From Chiua virens (lineage: Eukaryota > Basidiomycota > Agaricomycetes > Boletales > Boletaceae), in contig JAHNUO010000047.1 in the NCBI GenBank assembly GCA_019787685.1, positions 62,001 through 126,000 of the forward strand: 64,000 bases of DNA, read 5' to 3'. Each line of letters begins with the position of its first letter. Positions within the stretch are counted from its first letter, which is position 1. Below, in pieces: positions 57,746 through 64,000 of the stretch. The notes under the pieces are model-generated. The model saw only the letters and a program-made list of their open reading frames with translations, made no database searches and was not told the origin of the DNA. The translations under genes and the position numbers were made by a program.

Positions 57746-58085
57746 ATATGATGATGATGAGATAATATAAGATTATATAATCAAACAATCAGATGAGATG
57801 AGAAATGAGATGATGAGAAATGAGATGATGAGAAATCTCAGAAAAGAAAGAAATATTTTTGTTGTTATTTATTTTGGTTTTTAAAAAAAGACTAATGACG
57901 ATGACATATGATGATGAAGAAGCTAGCATGGAGAAATGTCAATAAGGTTCAACAATGAAAGACATGAGAGAATGAACATGAACAACAAACAAAGATGAAG
58001 ATTGAGAGTAGTTCAGTTCAAAAACAAATAATATTGTGTTTTTGAGTATATTCATTATTTTTTTTCATGTCTAAAATGGTCTAAT

Positions 58086-58121
58086 TTTCCGCATTTCGAC
58101 AAACATGTCGAAATGCGGAAA
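58086..58121. repeat. Perfect 16-bp hairpin, GCATTTCGACA type
   Basis: 58086-58101 and 58106-58121 are exact reverse complements around a 4-nt loop. Confidence 0.85.
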
Positions 58122-58277
58122 TATTGCCTTATATAGACTGCCGCTAACATGACGTGAATGGATATAAAGTAGTATACTTGACAGAATTCAAGTATAACAT
58201 GTGTCATGATCACAAAGTAACAAGGATCATATATTTGATTGATACAACTTGGACACACATCATCGTATCATAGTATC

Positions 58278-58323
58278 TTGATTTCCCGCATTTTGACACG
58301 TATGTTGAAATGCGGGAAATCAA
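58278..58323. repeat. Hairpin, GCATTTCGACA type
   Basis: 'ttgatttcccgcattt' faces 'aaatgcgggaaatcaa'; two mismatches near the loop. Confidence 0.8.
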
Positions 58324-58451
58324 CTTGGATACCGTCAACAAACAGATATATAGACTATGATATTTTGGGTTAACTGGCAAGTCATGTGTCCTTTACTGTC
58401 ATAATACTGAGTCATACTACTCATTCATTTTTGAATAGCATTAGCATTGGA

Positions 58452-58489
58452 TTTCCCACATTTCAACCAACATGTCGAAATGTGGGAAA
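58452..58489. repeat. Hairpin, GCATTTCGACA type, diverged
   Basis: 'tttcccacatttc' faces 'gaaatgtgggaaa'; the CG steps of the other copies are partly CA/TG here. Confidence 0.75.
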
Positions 58490-58585
58490 ATAGTAGTTAG
58501 TATGATTAAAACACTGCGACATTGACATGACATGAATGACATTGTAAATTGATGCATGCTGCTTGAGCATGTAGAAATTAGAAGA

Positions 58586-61500
58586 CTATGAGATACGTCT
58601 TCGATTTGTGGATGGCATGGACAGTACAGTATGTCCTTGAGGGAGGACGATCAGATCATCATCATCGCTGGACTCTTCTCCTTCTCCAAGACCATCGCTG
58701 TCGTCCAGACGACGTTTGCTCGTCGATGCATGTCTGTCACCATTTCCTTGTCCAAGTGTGTTAGACATTGTGATGGCAGCATTGGAGTCGATGTGACCGC
58801 GTGTGCGAACCCACTCGTTCTCAAGTAGAAGCATGGCAGTGTGTTCACCTGCCAGCTCAACGACTGCATCATATGCTCCATATTCCTTGTTTGTCATGAG
58901 ATGGTGCTTGATACGATCCCACATCCTCTTGATCTCTTCTGCTGTGGCAGGAGTGGTGTTCTGATTCCATCTCGGTCCCTTGGCTACTCTTTTTCCAAAG
59001 GGTTTGGCAAGTCTGAACCGTAGGATGGTGTTCGTGAGAGTGATTCCTTTGGCAGCTATAAGATGTCACAATTAGCCAGCATCTGGCCCACTGGCAGCCT
59101 GAGGTGCGTACTATGTTTGTCAAGGAACATCTTCACATCGTCCGAGTCAGTTCCAACCTTGTCACAGAGCGGTGAGTGCTTGTCAAGGACTGCAATGATG
59201 AACCCTGAAGCCATGGTGACAAACGGTTCCAACTGCTTGGCACCCCTTTTGTTCTTTCGCTCCGTCCAAGCCATCATGGCATAAAAGTCGGCCAGCTCCA
59301 CAGAGGACCAGTGCTTTGAGGTGTTGAGCGTCGTGGGAGCAAAGACCTTGGGAGTCAGTCCAGTGTAGATGAGAGCGATGAACATGGCAATCGCATGAAG
59401 TGGGTTGGATGTAGGATCGTAGTTTGCCTTCACCCACTCATATACAGACTTGGAGAACGGTGTGTTGGACACATGAGAGAGGTTCCATTCTGTCGGCAGA
59501 GAACGCTTGTGAAGGACCTTGTGGAAGTCAGACAGGCGATGACGGCAGGCTGACCAGGAGGTCCTAGGATCATCATGAGCAATGCGCTGAGATGACATGA
59601 CAAGCTCTGTCTGTCGAGTCTGTGGAGGGTTGAGACGAACACGGACCATGCCACCATTGCTGCCGGTCTGAGTGCGCTCACGCTCAGCCTCTCCCAAAGG
59701 CAGCCAGGTGGTGTGTACGATCCTTGAAGATGGTCTTCCAGGACGTCTCTCTTCCTCCGCAGTCCTTGATTCTGACCAAGGTACATGATTGACCTTCATT
59801 TTACCGACAACCCGTGTCAACGATGCTCTGAACATGTTGTTTCCGCTGGTATCGTCATCGTCCATGAAGACATTGCCCACCGTGGCCATGACGTATGGTG
59901 TCCGTCGTTGTTGTTGACGCCATGTGATCTCTTTCATCTGATCAAGGGCGGCAGCCATAATATGCTGGAACATGCCATCCTGAATGAAGGGTGGTGCACG
60001 ACGCTTGTGTGCACCATCGAGGATGCTCTGGACAAAGAAAGAGAGCGGACGACGGCCTCCATTTGGGATCTGGAATGAGAAGGGAATGGGGTTGTTGTCA
60101 TGTCTAGCTGGACTGACGGCAGAGAGCAAATTGAGGAACTGATCTTCATAAGAGAGTGGATTGTCTGACTTGAGCCACGTTTTGAGTTCGAACTTCCTTG
60201 TCCTGGCTGTGTCCTTCTCTTGTCTCGTGCCATTGATGAAGATGGGTGCCAACTCTGTCATGACTGCCTTTGAGACCAGGGACTTGACGTCCTCAATATA
60301 GATCTTCATGGCAACCTTGAGGACACGGTCCATGATGTCGATGGACATGTTCGACATGTCCTGTTTGGGGACATTGGAAGAGTAGTAGGATGTGAGAGAC
60401 ATTGGAGGTGGATTGTCGATCGTGTCCGTGATGATGAAGCATGCTTCAGATCTCTACAAATAGAATTTTGTCAGCAACATGTTTTTCTTCAATAAAATAA
60501 AATCATCGATTGTATCCTATTCCCGCATTTCGACATACTTGTCGAAATGCGGGAAAATAGAACTTTGTAATCGATCCATGACAGTGCCAGTGCAGACTTG
60601 AACTTGGAGATATCTCAGACTCACTTGTGCGTAAGCTTTTCCATACGTCAACTCCTGCACGCGTTTGGAGCCCATCAATGGTCGATCGTCTTCCGGACAA
60701 CGTGCCCAAAATTTGGTCTCCACATGAAGGACCTTCATAGACAGTTGCATGAAGGGAACGACCTGCTGGTTCAGACATGGGAAGCCATCATGAATGATGC
60801 CCAGACACATGTAGTGAGGGAGCATGAGCTTCTTGCATAGGACCTTTCCAGAACCGGTGTGAGCATAGTTCAGACATCGTTCCAACATGGACATGAATTC
60901 CACGTGATAGGGATCGATGGCCTGGCCCAACCGAATGCCTGCCCTTTTGTGCTGGTTCCACACTAGCTCGATCAACGATGTCAAAGGGTATGTGGTCCAG
61001 TTCAACAAGTTCGGTATGACCTGCCATGAAATCATAAAGTTTCGTCAGAGATCAGAGACTACTACTAGGCACTGGCAGTCATTCATTATGGTCATGAAAG
61101 CGAAGGTGAAGGTGAAGCACTACCAGTGGCGGTCAGAGACAGAGCTCACCTCAGGCTTGAATGGCTTGACACAAGTCAGGATTGGATCCAGAGTACGCGG
61201 ATGAATGAACTGCTTGCATAGTTTCGACACGACCTCTTCATAGATCGTCCTGAAAAGCAAGGATAAGTCTCGATGAGATGAGATGAGATGAGCACTCAGG
61301 CTGGCCCATCTCAGACTCAGACTCAGAGTCCAAGTCTTGCCAGTCTGATCCCAGTCACTTACCTTCCATTCCTATGTCTTGGACGCAGACGATGGACGTC
61401 CAGCACATACGTTTGCTCCACTCTCAAGGCTTGTGGTTGGTCATCGCCTCTCACCGTGCGTGCATATCTCTCGTGTGGAAGACCATTGTCACAGTGTTCC

Positions 61501-63652
61501 TTCCTTCTCTGGAAGCGTCTCTTGCATGACGGCGTGTCTGCCTTGGTTCCGCACAGGACAGAGGTGGCAAGACCCAGCTGTACATAATGAAAGCGAGCTT
61601 GTTCACGCACCCGATGAGCGATGGCATTGTACATCTGACAATATATCCCATGCAGGACGGGCATGCCATGTCGAACCTGATTCAAGTTCAAGGCATGTTC
61701 GTCCTCATCCTCATTCTCCAAGTCATCCATCTGGTCGTCCCCCTCGTCCTCTTCATTCAAGTTTGCTGGCCTGGGTAGAAGAGGAGGCATCAGCTTGACA
61801 TTGATGTCATTCAAGCCTTTGTCGAAAGAGACTATCGTTCTGTTCGCCTGCACGTTTCCATATAGCTTGGTGAACCCAAGCGGGTAGGCATGGTGGGTGT
61901 TCCTTCCATTGTCATCCGGAGGAAAGAGAGCATCGACTTTCGTGAGATCCATGAGAGCGCCAGATTCGATATAGCCATCTAGAGTAGGAATGCGTCTCCT
62001 GACACGATAGCCATCCCTGGTGTAGACAGGAATTTCATGACCGTCTTGAAGTCGGTTGAGATCGACCAGAGTGCGAGCAGGATCATCAACGGGAAGATCA
62101 TATAGATCACCATGGAAGCGATGGAGGGCTGGACCAGAAAGGTTCTCCCAGTTGACAACCTCTCTGAATCTACCAGTGCGCCAGTGGTCAGCGGACTCAG
62201 AAGACGATGAGATTGGAGATCCTGAGGCTGCAAGACTCACGAGAGATGATGTGCGAGAGAGAAGGCAGCAAGACGCAAGTGAGAGTAGTCTCTGTCTCTG
62301 TCCCATGCGTTGGACTCCTCCTGGAGGTGTTCTGGACGATGTGAATGGCAGATAGGTTGATTCTGGCCATACCTGACTGTGAGGGCGACAGGAGAGTTTT
62401 GTGTGAGAAAGCCATCGCGCTTCCAAGACTCTGGGGCATCATGGACCCAAGCGTCCCAATGAGCTCTGATGTGACGGTCAAGATCGCGTGTCTGAGCGAG
62501 AGTGAGCTGGAAGCTTCGATGATTCTCATCAAGCCTGCCACTATGAGATGTAAAGAGTCAGCATCATCATATTGAACAAGTCGAACTTGAACTTGAAAAA
62601 TGACAACAGAGAACTTGGGAGAAGGTGATGAACGAACGATCAATAATGATAATTTTTGAAAGTGGAAACTCGAAAGGAGAAAAGAAAAGAAAAGAATGAG
62701 ACAGGAAACTGACTAACAGCAGTTCAGTGGACTGTCTGACGGCGTTGGCACTGATGGGATGAGGATATTTGAGCCTGTAAGAAACATCCTGGAAATGCAT
62801 CTCAGAGAGAAGGAATGCGAAGAACATGACAGCCATGTAGGCATGTTCTGGCGTGAGACAGGAGGTTGTGGTGGTAATGGAGAGAGGTGTCATGTCAGGA
62901 AGGGCATCTGGAGTATCCAAGAGGGTGGAGGGGACAAAGGCAAGCCAGATCTCCTCCTGACCACGATCGCCCAGACAGAGCATACGACCTGTGGTGGAGA
63001 AAGGGAGGGAGAGGTGAGACTCCTTCCAAGACTTGAAGAGACGAGAGAAGGTAAGGTTGACGTGCCAGGTATGGTCAACGAGGACGCGAGGACTTGGAAG
63101 AAGGGCATCGAGACCGACGCGAGCGCCAAGATACAAGGTGAAATCGATGTAGTGATGTCTGACGGAGGGGACAACGTCATGGGAATTGAGAGTGAGGGTG
63201 AACTCGTGGTTGACAAGGAGCTGAGAGCGAGACCTAAGGAGGTTGATGGCTGCCTGGTGTTTTCGGTTGAGGAAGAGGTTCTTGAGAGTGGAGAGGGAGA
63301 GGGAGTGAATGGGGGAAGTCCTGAAGTGAGCTTCATGGTTCCTGTCGATGTTTGGGTCGTTTGTGCGTGTGGAACGCATGATGGCGTCATCTATAAGGGA
63401 CTGAGGGTAGGGGTGGTCTGCATGAAGGTGGTCAGGGACGCGAGCGACATCAAAAGATGTGTCGAGAGGGTGAAGGTCGAGAAGGGGATCTGTGTCAACG
63501 TTGTCGTTGTCACGGTCATTGTCGCCATCACCGTCGTCGTGGTCATTGCCATTACCATTACCATCAGCGTCAGTATCAGCATGATCCAGGTCATTGACTC
63601 GGAGAGGGAGTGGCTGAACTTGAAGTTCAAGTGGTGGTGCATGCACTGGCAT
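58586..63652 (-). CDS. Large intact unnamed gene, 1,449 codons, seven exons
   Basis: Exons run from the ATG at 63652 to the stop at 58586 with introns at about 62541-62717, 62170-62240, 61250-61362, 61021-61149, 60454-60624 and 59056-59111; all junctions keep one frame, total 4,350 nt. The N-terminus is Asp/Asn-rich with a DGDGDND-type repeat, then a region with DPLLDLHPLDTSFDVARVPD; the middle includes TLAQTRDLDRHIRAHWDAW, an acidic EDEGDDQMDDLENEDEDE tract and KMLERCLNYAHTGSG-like text; the second half has helices such as SIDIMDRVLKVAMKIYIEDV and ends in a short acidic, Asp-rich tail. I recognise no domain or catalytic motif. It faces the broken large gene and shares its neighbourhood of hairpins, so it may be the second main protein of the same element. 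No lesion was seen. Confidence 0.6.
60521..60554. repeat. Perfect 15-bp hairpin inside an intron
   Basis: 60521-60535 and 60540-60554 are exact reverse complements with a 4-nt loop, same core as the copies at 58.1-58.5 kb. It sits in the fifth intron of the large minus-strand gene. Confidence 0.85.
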
Positions 63653-64000
63653 GAGAGCGTCAGGCTGGGGATGTAGGCGGTTGATGTTGATGTTGATGTC
63701 GCTATGAAGACAGACTTGGAGGTGATGGGGATGGAGAGATTGTGGATATATGGAAGGTGGTACTGGGAAGGGGATGAAAATTTTGGAGGAGGGGAATAAA
63801 AAGTTTTGAGTGGGATGGGCAAAGGGAAGGATGAAAGGCGGACAGGAACAGGGACAACAATTTACAAAGGAAGGTTAGGCTAGGGTCGAGGGTGAAGGAC
63901 GGGATCGGGATGGAGAGGAGGTCGGGCATTGAAATTGAAATAAATCGAGATCGAGATCGAGGGTCAATAGCATCTATTATATTTTGGGCGGTAAAGAAGG
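63653..64000 (-). promoter_or_regulatory. Probable upstream region of the large gene
   Basis: On the minus strand this is C/T-rich just before the ATG, common in fungal promoters, with a short (GATCGA)-type repeat at ~63945-63965. No TATA box is certain. Confidence 0.35.

Larger units (their letters stand above)
57746..58570. other. AT-rich DNA with GATGA repeats and hairpins
   Basis: Imperfect 'gatgagaaat' repeats at 57795-57845, then AT-rich DNA containing the three hairpins listed next. No gene seen. Confidence 0.6.

Noticed and set aside
62759..63676. Long plus-strand frame of 305 codons
   Set aside because: It is antisense to the well-supported first exon of the spliced minus-strand gene and has repetitive Val/Ile-rich composition.

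Overview
The window is nuclear DNA of a mushroom-forming basidiomycete (Agaricomycetes). The support is many introns of about 47-70 nt with GTRNGT/YAG borders, fungal-type housekeeping gene relics (phosphofructokinase, trifunctional C1-tetrahydrofolate synthase, a recyclin/Sec10-like protein), a TET/JBP-type dioxygenase of the kind amplified in mushroom genomes, a DIRS-like tyrosine-recombinase retrotransposon, a Helitron-type Pif1 helicase and a PIF/Harbinger element. There are no operons; everything is eukaryotic in layout.

Region 1 (1-24 kb) is a gene graveyard. In order: a broken TET/JBP-like 2OG-Fe(II) dioxygenase (+), a decayed 6-phosphofructokinase (-) that has lost metal and catalytic aspartates, a frameshifted O-fucosyltransferase-like gene (+), a C1-THF synthase (-) with frameshifts, a nonsense codon, a truncated 3' end and a 410-bp solo-LTR-like insertion in a coding exon, an NLR-like (C2/STAND) fossil, a minisatellite, an unrecognised spliced gene (-), a degraded SAM methyltransferase (+) and a recyclin-like fragment (+).

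Region 2 (24-28.6 kb) holds one apparently intact spliced gene (-) with an OrsD-like C2H2 zinc finger, followed by about 1.2 kb of AT-rich non-coding DNA. Region 3 (30-39 kb) is nested retrotransposon wreckage: a DIRS-like element (gag, zinc knuckle, RT, RNase H, N-terminal recombinase) on +, with an inverted copy of its leading repeat at 36.7-37.4 kb, and a Ty3/Gypsy element on - whose gag is split by an oppositely oriented LTR plus leader. A MITE sits in one LTR and a short hairpin in the leaders. A 5'-truncated Helitron helicase follows (40.5-42.2 kb).

Region 4 (42.7-64 kb) is the most interesting part: a 700-bp snapback repeat, a Ulp1-like cysteine protease, a very large unnamed protein gene with an acidic tail (+, broken by two nonsense codons and one frameshift), sixteen-odd 150-bp tandem repeats that begin straight after its stop codon, a truncated second copy of the tail plus repeats, a third copy of the terminus, a PIF/Harbinger Myb/transposase pair inserted among them, and an uninterrupted 1,449-codon, seven-exon gene (-). 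Perfect 15-16 bp hairpins recur through this region, one of them in an intron of the last gene. I read it as a candidate large, so far unnamed mobile element, disrupted by later insertions. Several of the nonsense codons in transposon and host relics are TGA or TAG where a CGA or CAG is expected, which points to C-to-T decay. Intron borders were read by eye and may be off by a base or so.
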